Assembly: GCA_963796675.1 (NCBI GenBank)
Contig: CAWCMS010000020.1
Span: 186,001 to 250,000, forward strand
DNA length: 64,000 bases
Direction of reading: 5' to 3'
From: CAWCDJ01 sp963796675
Lineage (GTDB): Bacteria > Acidobacteriota > Terriglobia > Bryobacterales > Bryobacteraceae
Below the pieces are notes generated by a model, which worked only from the letters and a program-made list of their open reading frames with translations, did no database searches and was not told the DNA's origin. This document shows, piece by piece, positions 38,786 to 47,106 of the stretch. A program made the translations under genes and the position numbers. Every line of letters begins with the position of its first letter. Position 1 is the first letter of the stretch.

Positions 38786-40750
38786 CTATTTCACTGCCAG
38801 TGTAACCCCCGGCTGGCTTCGCCGTGCCGAAGTGGTGCTCCCAATTGAGACCGTCAGAGGAATCGCCGCTCCTGTCCGCACGGTAGGGGGCACGATGGCG
38901 TTGATCTGGACCAACCCCGCCACAGCTCCTGGAGAGGTCCCCGCGTAAGTCACGACTGCCGGCTGGCCGTCGATATCGACCCGGTACGTATTGTCGGCGA
39001 CGCGGACCGCACCGGTCGCGACTTCGCCGTTCGTGAGGGCGGTGCTGAGGTCGCCCAAACCGGTCGCATAGACTGAAATCGAAGAACCACGCGCGGCCGC
39101 ACTCTTCGACGAATTGATGAGATACGAGCCCGAACTGCTGTCGTAGTTCAAGACGGCTCCCTGCCCTTGCCCGAGGCCTCCGAACGTGAAGACCCCGGGG
39201 TCCTCGGAGACTACCGTGACCGGGAAGAGGTTCGTGATCGCCGAACCGTTCACCACTACAATTTGCACCGTGGTATTGGCGGTGCCAATCAAAGCGGCGA
39301 CTTCAACCGGAACGATGCAATTGATTTGATTGCCCGAAACCATGATGATCGGCGCAAACGCTGTGTTGAGCGGCGTGCCCCAAACGAACTCGACGAGGAT
39401 TCCGGTCAATGCGGTCGGGTAGGCCACGGGGGTGCCGGCGGGAATAGCCTGCAATGCGGTCGCGGGCCCCAGATTCTGGCCGAAGATCGAGATGATTTCG
39501 CGGGGGGAGACCGAAGTGGCGCCGCTCGAAACGGGGTTGGTGCCTGTTCCGGTAAAGACCGCGGTCGGAGAATAGCTCGCCGAGTTCACGACCGAGGTGA
39601 TGGCGGGTTGGCTGGGATCGGTCACCAGCAACGTAGTGGTCGCCGGGGCCTGCGATGGATTGTTGGGCGGCGCCGGGTTTGTGACTGAAAGGATCCAGAC
39701 GACCGGATAGGTCCCGATACCGGTTGGCGCCAGGTAGGCTGCTTTGATGGTAGCCTGTATCACCTTACGGCTCAATAGCTTCGAGGTCAGGGTGACGGAA
39801 GGGTTGGTGCCCTGCTGGATCGAGACCACCGACGTACTGAAGAAGTTGTCGCCATAGACCGTGATGACCGGATCCACAGCTGGGCCGGCGATGATGCTCG
39901 AGGGAAAGATCGGAAGAGTCGAATCGAGGGTCGGCGGCCCTGCCGAGATGATCAGGTTCACCCCGACGACGACCGTTCCGTTCGCCGAACTGTTGGCGGC
40001 AATCGTAATCAGGGCGCCGTAACTTCCCGGATCGAGCGAAGTCAACGTAGTCAGATCGAGCGAGACGATGATCGGGACATAGGAGCCGGAGAGGGCGACT
40101 CCGCTGGTCTGAACGTTAGCAAGCTGCCCCGTCTGGTTGACACGCGTCCACACCGAGGTCTTAGCGGTGCCCGTATTGGAGGCCGTGACATTAAACGGAA
40201 TGATATCCCCGGTGGAGGCCACGTCGAGTTCGGCCGATGCCGGGGATGTGGCCGTGGTGCCGGTGGTGTAGCTGAAGGTCAAGGTCGGCAGGCTCGATCC
40301 GCTCGCCGGGGCGCTGTAATTGCTCGATGGCGAAGTGACCACAAGAGTGGATGGAGGATTCGAAATCAGCAGCGTCACCGGCACCACCGCCGGGTTCCCG
40401 CTCGACGGAACGGTGTTGATCGTGATGGTGCCCCCATAACTCCCTGGGGTAAGGCCGGTAGGGTTTACGGTCACCGTCATCGCCAGGGGCGAATGTCCCG
40501 TGTCCGGCGTGACCGTCAGCCATCCCTGCGGAGCTGAGGCTACGGTAACGGACATGCTCAAGGTGCTCGACGCCGCGGGCAGGGTCGCCGTCAGCTTGGC
40601 GACGGCCGGATAAGTAGTGCTATTGACCTGATAGCTGAAGCTCAGAGTCGACGGACTGGTGGTGGGACCCGAAGACTGCGCCTCGGCAACGCCTGTCGAC
40701 AGCGCCAGGGCAACGAGCCCGACAACGTACATCCGCAGAAACGACTTCAT
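38786..40750 (-). CDS. Secreted protein with Ig-like repeats and TIGR03437 C-terminal domain
   Basis: The 654-residue product has a signal peptide from ATG 40750 (MKSFLRMYVVGLVALALSTG). It then has BACON/Ig-like domains (TLSFSYQVNSTTYPAVAKLT; WLTVTPDTGHSPLAMTVTVN) in near-duplicate, an IPT/TIG-like domain (FPSSIIAGPAVDPVITVYGD) and the C-terminal Solibacter-type domain (VVNSASYSPTAVFTG, VSPREIISIFGQNLGPATAL, GLVQINAIVPPTVRTGAAI). The last domain is the best lineage marker in the window. It is extracellular, probably a surface adhesin or polymer-binding protein; the exact ligand is unknown. It ends one base after the convergent anti-sigma gene. Confidence 0.92.
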   Translation of the reverse strand: MKSFLRMYVVGLVALALSTGVAEAQSSGPTTSPSTLSFSYQVNSTTYPAVAKLTATLPAASSTLSMSVTVASAPQGWLTVTPDTGHSPLAMTVTVNPTGLTPGSYGGTITINTVPSSGNPAVVPVTLLISNPPSTLVVTSPSSNYSAPASGSSLPTLTFSYTTGTTATSPASAELDVASTGDIIPFNVTASNTGTAKTSVWTRVNQTGQLANVQTSGVALSGSYVPIIVSLDLTTLTSLDPGSYGALITIAANSSANGTVVVGVNLIISAGPPTLDSTLPIFPSSIIAGPAVDPVITVYGDNFFSTSVVSIQQGTNPSVTLTSKLLSRKVIQATIKAAYLAPTGIGTYPVVWILSVTNPAPPNNPSQAPATTTLLVTDPSQPAITSVVNSASYSPTAVFTGTGTNPVSSGATSVSPREIISIFGQNLGPATALQAIPAGTPVAYPTALTGILVEFVWGTPLNTAFAPIIMVSGNQINCIVPVEVAALIGTANTTVQIVVVNGSAITNLFPVTVVSEDPGVFTFGGLGQGQGAVLNYDSSSGSYLINSSKSAAARGSSISVYATGLGDLSTALTNGEVATGAVRVADNTYRVDIDGQPAVVTYAGTSPGAVAGLVQINAIVPPTVRTGAAIPLTVSIGSTTSARRSQPGVTLAVK

Positions 40751-40840
40751 AGGCGTAATATCGGCGGCGGAGGTTGGGAACTTTAGCCGCATCGTGCCGC
40801 ATGTTATGCTTTGGTTCGCCGGTCATAAGAGGTTGCTCCG

Positions 40841-41455
40841 ATGCACCTGATTCCTACACAAGAAGAAGTTGTCGCGCTGCTCCGGGAAAGCGGGGCCTTG
40901 CGCGACGGACACTTTGAGTATTCCAACGGCCTGCATTCGAACGAATATCTGCAAGTTCCGCTCGCCTTGCGGCACTACCAGTACCAACGCCTGCTTTCGG
41001 TTGGGGTTAGCAGACTGTTGCGGGCGAACCCGGAGATCCGCGCGATCATCCCCGAGTTGTCGATTGTCGCTCCAGCCAACGCGGGACTGCCGGTGGCCTA
41101 TGGGGTTTGCGAATCCGTGCGCGCCCGCCAGGTGTACTGGGCCGAGCGCGAGCAGGATGGCGGCCCGCTGCACTTCCGCCAGTACATGAATCCGGAACCG
41201 GGCGAACCGGTGCTTCTGGTGGACGACATCCTGCGCACGGGCAGCAAGCTGGCCGCGTTGAAGAGGCTGCTTGAAGGCTTCGGAGCCCAAGTGGTCGGGC
41301 TTGCGGTGATCGTTTACCAGCCAACCCCGAATACCATCGATTTCGGCTCGCTGCCGCTCTACTATCTGGCCAAGCTGGAGGCGAGCTACTACGCCGACGC
41401 TGCCCACTGCGAATTGTGCAGGCAGGACAAACCCGTCGAGAAAGTCTGGATCTAG
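40841..41455 (+). CDS. pyrE: Orotate phosphoribosyltransferase
   Basis: The 204-residue product fits the Thermus-type PyrE: LLRESGALRDGHFEYSNGLH (with the HFxxSxGxHS motif), SIVAPANAGLPVAYGV, and the PRPP loop VLLVDDILRTGSKLAALKRL. It makes orotidine 5'-monophosphate in UMP synthesis. The C-terminus has a CELC pair (HCELCRQDKPVE), as in relatives. A TATGCT -10-like box lies at about 40804-40809, giving a leader of about 25 bases. No other pyr gene is adjacent. Confidence 0.85.
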   Translation: MHLIPTQEEVVALLRESGALRDGHFEYSNGLHSNEYLQVPLALRHYQYQRLLSVGVSRLLRANPEIRAIIPELSIVAPANAGLPVAYGVCESVRARQVYWAEREQDGGPLHFRQYMNPEPGEPVLLVDDILRTGSKLAALKRLLEGFGAQVVGLAVIVYQPTPNTIDFGSLPLYYLAKLEASYYADAAHCELCRQDKPVEKVWI

Positions 41456-41570
41456 CAAGTAAGCTTTTGACTTTAAACCCTTTATGCCGACGCTGCACGG
41501 TTTGCTCCAAGTGTGTGCAGATTGTGACAAAGGTATGAGGGATGGGCGCTTCGGCAGCTTTTGCGTGCAC

Positions 41571-41604
41571 TTTTCCACAGGATTTTCCGCGACTGTGTGG
41601 GAAA
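41571..41604. other. DnaA-box-like imperfect palindrome in the 221-bp gap 41456-41676
   Basis: TTTTCCACA (41571-41579) fits the DnaA-box consensus TTWTNCACA, and the opposite-strand TTTCCCACACA (41604-41594) is a near copy. The two form an imperfect inverted repeat. The same gap has a T-rich stretch (CTTTTGACTTTAAACCCTTTATG, around 41465). No dnaA or dnaN gene is in the window, so an origin is unlikely; a regulator site is equally possible. The rest of the gap shows nothing else I can name. Confidence 0.25.
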
Positions 41605-41676
41605 GCCGGTAATTGTCTCAGCCGCGCCTACGCGCCGCTCGGCGTGCTACAGTACGAATGAACTAGTTCGAGAGTC

Positions 41677-42213
41677 ATGCGAAATCTCGGGTGGATCCTG
41701 GTTCTTTGTTGTAGCGCTGTGGGGGCGCAGAACACCGACGGGGTCAAGCTCGCGCCATACTATCCCACGCCCGGGACCATTGTTGAAAAGATGCTTCAGT
41801 TGGGCGGATTGAAGGCCGGGGAAAAGATGTATGACCTGGGATCCGGTGATGGACGCATCGTGATTATGGCGGCGCAGAAGTTCCATGCGGAGGCGGTCGG
41901 CGTCGAACTGGACACGGACCTCTGGCAGCAAAGCCTGGCCCGCATCCGGAAACTCGGCCTGGAGCGTAGCGCTCACATCGTGAACGGCGACCTGCTCAAG
42001 CAAAACTACAGTTCCGCCGATCTGGTTACTGTCTACCTGCTGCCGGAATCGATCGACAGTAAGGTACAGCCGCTGTTGGACCGGCAGCTCAAGAAAGGAT
42101 CACGGGTAGTCGCCCACGATTTCGAGTTCAAGAACTGGAGACCCGAAAAAGTGGAGAATATCGCCGATGACGGGGAAGGCCGGAGCCACACCCTATATTT
42201 ATACCGGAAGTGA
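41677..42213 (+). CDS. SAM-dependent methyltransferase-like protein with an export signal
   Basis: The 178-residue product has a clear signal peptide (MRNLGWILVLCCSAVGAQ) and then a Rossmann methyltransferase fold: PTPGTIVEKMLQLGGLKAGE, motif I MYDLGSGDGRIVIMAA, the acidic VGVELDTDLW and motif IV-like LVTVYLLPE. The SAM-binding GSGDGR is intact. Export of a SAM enzyme is odd, since SAM is cytoplasmic. Related exported proteins with this motif set are known to me from several phyla, and their substrate is unclear. It stands alone, four bases before the TTG of the next gene. Confidence 0.8.
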   Translation: MRNLGWILVLCCSAVGAQNTDGVKLAPYYPTPGTIVEKMLQLGGLKAGEKMYDLGSGDGRIVIMAAQKFHAEAVGVELDTDLWQQSLARIRKLGLERSAHIVNGDLLKQNYSSADLVTVYLLPESIDSKVQPLLDRQLKKGSRVVAHDFEFKNWRPEKVENIADDGEGRSHTLYLYRK

Positions 42214-42217
42214 TTGA

Positions 42218-43363
42218 TTGCTCTCCCAGTCCAGCACGCCGTGGTTACGCTATGTTTCCTGGGCGCGCGTTTGTCTAGCCGGCGTCGCACTTGGCCTGAG
42301 CTTCCTGTTCGTGCCGTCATCCCCGGCGGTATTCCACGTGGTGGCCGGGATCTTCCTGGCGTATGCCCTGCTCGTGGCGGCGCGGATCCGAGGCATCAGC
42401 GGCGTTCTGGGGTTGCTGGCTCTATTTGGCGACCTCGTCTTCTTTTTGATCCTGGCAAGCCTGAGTGTTTCCGCTTCGCTTTGGCTGGTCCCGCTCTTCT
42501 ATCTTTTTCTACTGCTCGAAGCACTGCTGTTCTACACGCCGCTCGAATTGCTCGTAATTACCGGGGTCTGCGCGCTGTTCTGCGCCATTCTGCCGGGTAC
42601 TCAGGTTCGGATGCTGGAGCCCGCCGTCCTGGTGGCGGGGACTCTTTCCTGCGGTCTGGCGGTAGCCCAGCAACGGCTGAAGCGCGAGGTTGAAGCTCTC
42701 CGGATCAAGCTGGAAGCCGCCGAGAAAGCCGCGCTGAAGGCCCGCGACGATGAACGCCAGAGGATCGCCTCGGACTTTCACGACGGCCCGCTGCAAAGCT
42801 TCATCAGCCTGCAGATGCGCCTGGAGATCCTGCGCACCATCATCCTGCGCGATTTCAACGCCGGGATGGAGGACCTGAAACAGCTTCAGGCTCTGGCTCA
42901 AACGCAGGTCCGCGACTTGCGAGCCTTCCTGCACAGTATGCGTCCCGTAGACATCGACGGGGCCAACCTGGTCGCCACCGCCCGGAGGACAGCGGAGAGT
43001 TTTCAGAAGGAGAGCGGCATTCCGGTGACCTTCGTCGGCACCGCCACGCCGGTGGGGCTTCCGCAGGAAATGTCGCTCGAAGTGCTGCAGATGCTTAGGG
43101 AATCGCTGCACAACGTGCAGAAGCACGCCGGCGCGACGCGGGTCGCGGTGGCCATGGAGAAGACCGATAAGGGTCTTGAGATATCGATCGACGATAACGG
43201 GCATGGATTCGCTTTCGCCGGGGCCTATTCGCTCGAAGAGCTGGAACTGTTGCGGCTCGGTCCTGCCAGCTTAAAGCGGCGCGCCCGGTCGTTAAATGCC
43301 GACCTCCTGCTCGAATCGCGGCCGGGACGCGGGGCAGGGCTCAAATTCCGGATTCCACTTTGA
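42218..43363 (+). CDS. Sensor histidine kinase, HisKA_3/NarX type
   Basis: The 381-residue product starts with TTG 42218. About six membrane helices fill residues 10-155, then a coiled stretch (VEALRIKLEAAEKAALKARD), the H-box DERQRIASDFHDGPLQSF (His in DFHDG), and the ATPase domain with N-box (LRESLHNVQKHAGATRVAVA) and G1 (IDDNGHGF). It has no extracellular sensor domain. No response regulator is next to it. It lies four bases after the methyltransferase-like gene and overlaps the following lipoprotein gene, so all three are likely one operon. Confidence 0.88.
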   Translation: MLSQSSTPWLRYVSWARVCLAGVALGLSFLFVPSSPAVFHVVAGIFLAYALLVAARIRGISGVLGLLALFGDLVFFLILASLSVSASLWLVPLFYLFLLLEALLFYTPLELLVITGVCALFCAILPGTQVRMLEPAVLVAGTLSCGLAVAQQRLKREVEALRIKLEAAEKAALKARDDERQRIASDFHDGPLQSFISLQMRLEILRTIILRDFNAGMEDLKQLQALAQTQVRDLRAFLHSMRPVDIDGANLVATARRTAESFQKESGIPVTFVGTATPVGLPQEMSLEVLQMLRESLHNVQKHAGATRVAVAMEKTDKGLEISIDDNGHGFAFAGAYSLEELELLRLGPASLKRRARSLNADLLLESRPGRGAGLKFRIPL

Positions 43364-44334
43364 TGAAGCGGCTGGCAATTGCTGCGGCGCTGTTGTCGCT
43401 GGCCGCCTGCGGGCGGTATGCCGACTTCAGGCTTCCCCGCACCGATGGCGGGGATCCGCACGCCACGTACCGCTGGGAGGCGCACCCCGGCCCCGTCCTT
43501 CGCCGTGACGACTCTAAAGACGTCCTCAATCCCTCGGTAGCGGGCGGACGTATGCTCTATTCCGTCTGGGATGGGCATACCTGGCGGACGGCGCTGGCTT
43601 CTTCCCAGGACGGCACCACGTGGCAGAAAGTAGGAACGATCCTGGAGCCCGACCCCCGGACGTGGGAGGCATCCTACATCGCCGCCAACGGCACGGCGCT
43701 CGCGGTGGGATCCGAGCTCTGGTATTGGTATGTGGCGGGTCCGAAAGAACTGCCGCGCATTGGCCTGGCGCGCTCCAAAGAGGGGCGCACGTGGCGGAAA
43801 GAAGCGGAGCCCGTGCTCAAACCCGGCCCTTACATGAGCTGGGACGAGAAAGGCGTGGCCGACCCCTACGTCATCAGGATCGGGAATTGGTTCTATCTCT
43901 ATTACCTGGGGCAGGACCGCGCCCGCCGGCAGCGCCTGGGGCTTGCGCGCTCGGCCGATGGCGTCCACTGGCAGAAGCTGCGCGGCAATCCGATTCTGGA
44001 ACTGGGCAGGTCCGGCACGTTCGACGAAAAGGGCGTCGGCGAACCTGCCGTCTGGAGCGCCAACGGATTTCACTGGATGCTCTACACCGGGCGCGACCTG
44101 GAAGAGGTCCGGCGCATGGGCCTGGCAAGGTCCACCGACGGCGTTCGCTGGAAAAAGCTCCCGATGGTGATCGCCGGCGATCAGCCGTGGGACGCGAAGG
44201 TGGTGTGCGACGCGACGGTTGAGGCCGGCCCAGCGGAAGTGCGGGTCTGGTTCGGCGGCGGGGACGCGGCACGTCCCGACGAAAACCTGGACGGGCAGAT
44301 CGGCTACGGAGTTTTGCGGCCCGCGGCGAATTGA
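43363..44334 (+). CDS. Lipoprotein with a GH43/GH32-like beta-propeller
   Basis: The product of 323 residues has a lipobox (LLSLAACG, Cys ~16), so it is anchored in the envelope. The body has repeated bladed units with the Asp-box-like pattern 'S-x-D-G-x-x-W': ASSQDGTTWQKVG, ARSKEGRTWRKEA, ARSADGVHWQKLR, ARSTDGVRWKKLP. This is a five-bladed propeller of the glycoside hydrolase 43/32/68 clan. It includes GVADPYVIRIGNWFYLYYLG. No clear catalytic triad is assigned. ATG 43363 is the start (TGATG overlap with the kinase stop); TTG 43360 is one codon upstream. Confidence 0.78.
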   Translation: MKRLAIAAALLSLAACGRYADFRLPRTDGGDPHATYRWEAHPGPVLRRDDSKDVLNPSVAGGRMLYSVWDGHTWRTALASSQDGTTWQKVGTILEPDPRTWEASYIAANGTALAVGSELWYWYVAGPKELPRIGLARSKEGRTWRKEAEPVLKPGPYMSWDEKGVADPYVIRIGNWFYLYYLGQDRARRQRLGLARSADGVHWQKLRGNPILELGRSGTFDEKGVGEPAVWSANGFHWMLYTGRDLEEVRRMGLARSTDGVRWKKLPMVIAGDQPWDAKVVCDATVEAGPAEVRVWFGGGDAARPDENLDGQIGYGVLRPAAN

Positions 44335-44360
44335 CCGTGCGGATCTGTTAGGTTGGAGAC

Positions 44361-45482
44361 GTGAAGATCGGGATCACCTGCTACCCAACCTATGGCGGCA
44401 GCGGGATCGTCGCCACCGAACTGGGGCTCGAACTCGCCACTCGCGGCCATGACGTCCACTTCATCACCTACGCGAATCCGATCCGCCTCGATCCGGGAAT
44501 TCCGCGAATTCACTACCACGAGGTAGAGGTCTCCACGTACCCGCTGTTTCAGTACCCGCCGTACTGCCTGGCGCTGGCCTCGCGGATGGCGGAGGTCGCG
44601 GAATCTTACGAGCTCGACCTGTTGCACGTGCATTACGCCATTCCGCACTCGATCGCCGCGATGCTGGCGCAACAGATGCTGGCTAACGTGCGGCGGCTGC
44701 CCTTCATCACTACGCTGCACGGCACCGACATCACACTGGTGGGAGCCGACCGCTCGTACTTCCCGATCACCAGGTTTTCGATCGAGCAATCGAACGGCAT
44801 CACTTCGATCAGCGAAGATCTGCGACGCCATACCGTGGAGGTCTTCGGGATTCAAAACGAAATTCGCGTGATCCACAATTTCGTCAACTGCGATCTGTAC
44901 CATCCCGATCACGCCAAGATTGGGGCTCGCGAGTACGCACCCGAGGGAGAGAAGCTGTTAATTCACCTTTCGAATTTCCGGCCGGTCAAGCGCGCGTTCG
45001 ATTGCATCCGGATCCTCGCGGAGGTCCGCAAGACCGTCCCGGCGCACCTGCTGATGGCCGGCGATGGACCGGACCGCGGCCCCGCCGAGTATCTCGCCCG
45101 CGAGTTGAAAATTGAACGGCACGTGACCTTCCTCGGCAAGCAGAACCACGTGGAGCGCCTGATTCCGCTGGCCCACGTGCTGCTGATGCCGAGCGAGATG
45201 GAAAGCTTCGGCCTGGCGGCGCTCGAAGGCATGGCGTGCGGGGTAGTGCCGGTGGCAACGCGCGTGGGCGGGGTGCCGGAACTGATCACCGACGGCGAAG
45301 ACGGATACCTCGAAGGGGTGGCCGACATCCAGTCACAGGCCGCGCGGGTGACGTCCCTGTTGCTCGACGACGATCTGCACTACCGCATGGCGATGGCCGG
45401 CCGCTGGACGGCGGGGGAACGCTTTTGCAGCGAGAAGATCATCCCGCAGTACGAGCGCTATTACGAGCAGGTGCTGGGCTGA
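44361..45482 (+). CDS. bshA: N-acetyl-alpha-D-glucosaminyl L-malate synthase BshA
   Basis: The 373-residue GT4-family glycosyltransferase makes GlcNAc-malate, the first step of bacillithiol synthesis. The N-terminus MKIGITCYPTYGGSGIVATE, LHVHYAIPHSIAA, TTLHGTDITLVGADRSY and the C-terminal LLMPSEMESFGLAALEGMA (nucleotide-binding) match BshA better than other GT4 enzymes. The start is GTG 44361, with a GGAG two bases before and a TAGGTT box six bases before. bshB and bshC are not in the window. It ends 10 bases from the convergent galE. Confidence 0.9.
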   Translation: MKIGITCYPTYGGSGIVATELGLELATRGHDVHFITYANPIRLDPGIPRIHYHEVEVSTYPLFQYPPYCLALASRMAEVAESYELDLLHVHYAIPHSIAAMLAQQMLANVRRLPFITTLHGTDITLVGADRSYFPITRFSIEQSNGITSISEDLRRHTVEVFGIQNEIRVIHNFVNCDLYHPDHAKIGAREYAPEGEKLLIHLSNFRPVKRAFDCIRILAEVRKTVPAHLLMAGDGPDRGPAEYLARELKIERHVTFLGKQNHVERLIPLAHVLLMPSEMESFGLAALEGMACGVVPVATRVGGVPELITDGEDGYLEGVADIQSQAARVTSLLLDDDLHYRMAMAGRWTAGERFCSEKIIPQYERYYEQVLG

Positions 45483-45492
45483 AGGCGCTGGC

Positions 45493-46464
45493 TTAGCGGC
45501 TGGCCGCGAATCTCCACGCGTGCCCGACGATGGTCGGCAGGTCGGTATACCGAGGCGTCCAGCCGAGGCGCTGCCGGAGCTTGTCGGGCGCGGCCACCAG
45601 AGCGGGCGGATCGCCTTCGCGCCGCGGGCCGATCACGTACGGCACTTTTTGGCCGGTGACTTCTTCCGCCGCGCGGATCACTTCGAGAACGCTGTGGCCG
45701 GAGCCGGTCCCGACGTTGAACTGGTCGGAGGCGCCGCCGTTCAACAGGTGCTCGACCGCGAGGATGTGCGCCTGCGCCAGATCGTCCACGTGGATGTAGT
45801 CGCGGATGCAGGTGCCGTCGGGGGTCGGGTAATCGCCGCCGAAGACGCTGATCGGCTGGCGGGTCCGGATCGCGCGGAGGATCAGGGGAATCAGGTGCGT
45901 TTCGGGTTCGTGCTCCTCACCGAGGTGGCCCTCGGGGTCGGCGCCCGAAGCGTTGAAATAGCGAAGGCAGACACTGGTCAGGTGATGGATCTCGTCAAAC
46001 CAGTGAAGCAGCCGCTCCACCATTACCTTCGATTCGCCGTACGCGTTGACCGGCTGAATGGGGAAGCTCTCGAGGATGGGCGAACTTTGCGGGTTGCCAT
46101 AGACCGCGGCGGTGGAAGAGAAAACCATGTGCCGCACATGGTTCTGCACCATCGCCTCGAGCAGCGAGAGCGAGCCGCACACGTTATTCGAGAAGTAGCG
46201 GCTCGGGTCGCGCATCGATTCACCCACCGCGATGAAGGCCGCGAAGTGAATGACCGCATCGGGCTTCGTCTGCCGCATCAGTTCCGAAAGCGCGCCGGTC
46301 TCTTTCAGATTGAGCTGGAAGAGGCGATTGGGCGGCACATTGTGCCGGTACCCTTTCGAAAGGTCGTCCACAACGGCGACATCGTAGCCCTGTTCGAGCA
46401 GCAGCCGGACGGTGTGCGAGCCGATATATCCGGCCCCGCCGGTGACCATGATTTTTCGTGGCAT
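45493..46464 (-). CDS. galE: UDP-glucose 4-epimerase
   Basis: The 323-residue short-chain dehydrogenase has the NAD motif IMVTGGAGYIGSHTVRLL, the Ser/Thr site MVFSSTAAVYGNPQSSP and the catalytic YGESK motif, with the family's C-terminal SDQFNVGTGSGHSVLEVI. It interconverts UDP-glucose and UDP-galactose for envelope polysaccharide. The start is ATG 46464 (MPRKIMV); the longer frame adds residues without family similarity. TACAAT (46474-46479) lies nine bases before it, so the leader is probably only 2-3 bases. Confidence 0.93.
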   Translation of the reverse strand: MPRKIMVTGGAGYIGSHTVRLLLEQGYDVAVVDDLSKGYRHNVPPNRLFQLNLKETGALSELMRQTKPDAVIHFAAFIAVGESMRDPSRYFSNNVCGSLSLLEAMVQNHVRHMVFSSTAAVYGNPQSSPILESFPIQPVNAYGESKVMVERLLHWFDEIHHLTSVCLRYFNASGADPEGHLGEEHEPETHLIPLILRAIRTRQPISVFGGDYPTPDGTCIRDYIHVDDLAQAHILAVEHLLNGGASDQFNVGTGSGHSVLEVIRAAEEVTGQKVPYVIGPRREGDPPALVAAPDKLRQRLGWTPRYTDLPTIVGHAWRFAASR

Positions 46465-46575
46465 CCAGACCCGATTGTAGTAGGATGACGCGCGCATTCC
46501 AAACACCGCGTGGCAGATAACCGTTAGAAAGAAGTAGAATTAGAGGACACCCGAAGAAAGCGTACGGAATTCCAC

Positions 46576-47094
46576 GTGCCGCGTAAGCCGCCAAGCGTTA
46601 TCGCCATATACCCGGGATCGTTCGACCCGATTACCAACGGGCATCTCGATCTCATTCAGCGCGGTTCGCGGATGTTCGACCGCTTGATCGTTTCCATACT
46701 CCGGAACGACACCAAGAAACCGCTCTTCTCGGTGGAGGAGCGGATGGAAATGCTCCGCGAAGTGGTTCACGTCTACCCAAACGTTTCCGTCGACTCCTTC
46801 GACGGACTCCTGGTGGACTACGCGTCCGCGCACTCGGCTACCGTCCTGCTGCGCGGCATCCGGGCAATTTCCGATTACGAATACGAGTTGCAGATGGCGC
46901 TGATGAACCGTCGGCTCCGTCCCGATATCGAGACCGTCTTCATGATGGCCAATGAGGCGTATTCGTTCATCTCCTCCCGCCTGGTAAAAGAAGTTTTCGG
47001 ACTCGGCGGGAATATCACCGGCCTGGTGCCGCCCTCCGTGGAGGGAAGGCTGCACCTGCGGCTGGGCCAAACGAATCTTATAAAAGGGGCATAA
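46576..47094 (+). CDS. coaD: Phosphopantetheine adenylyltransferase
   Basis: The 172-residue product has the nucleotidyltransferase motif IAIYPGSFDPITNGHLDLI (TNGH), RGIRAISDYEYELQMALMNR, and the ISSRLVKEVFGLGG motif near the end. It adds AMP to 4'-phosphopantetheine in coenzyme A synthesis. It starts with GTG 46576. A TAGAAT box occurs about 40 bases upstream. It is followed after 12 bases by an aminotransferase gene. Confidence 0.94.
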   Translation: MPRKPPSVIAIYPGSFDPITNGHLDLIQRGSRMFDRLIVSILRNDTKKPLFSVEERMEMLREVVHVYPNVSVDSFDGLLVDYASAHSATVLLRGIRAISDYEYELQMALMNRRLRPDIETVFMMANEAYSFISSRLVKEVFGLGGNITGLVPPSVEGRLHLRLGQTNLIKGA

Positions 47095-47106
47095 GTTTTA
47101 ACCGAT

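Noticed and set aside
41456..41676. Chromosomal replication origin
   Set aside because: Only one box fits the consensus, and there is no dnaA, dnaN, gidA or parAB nearby.
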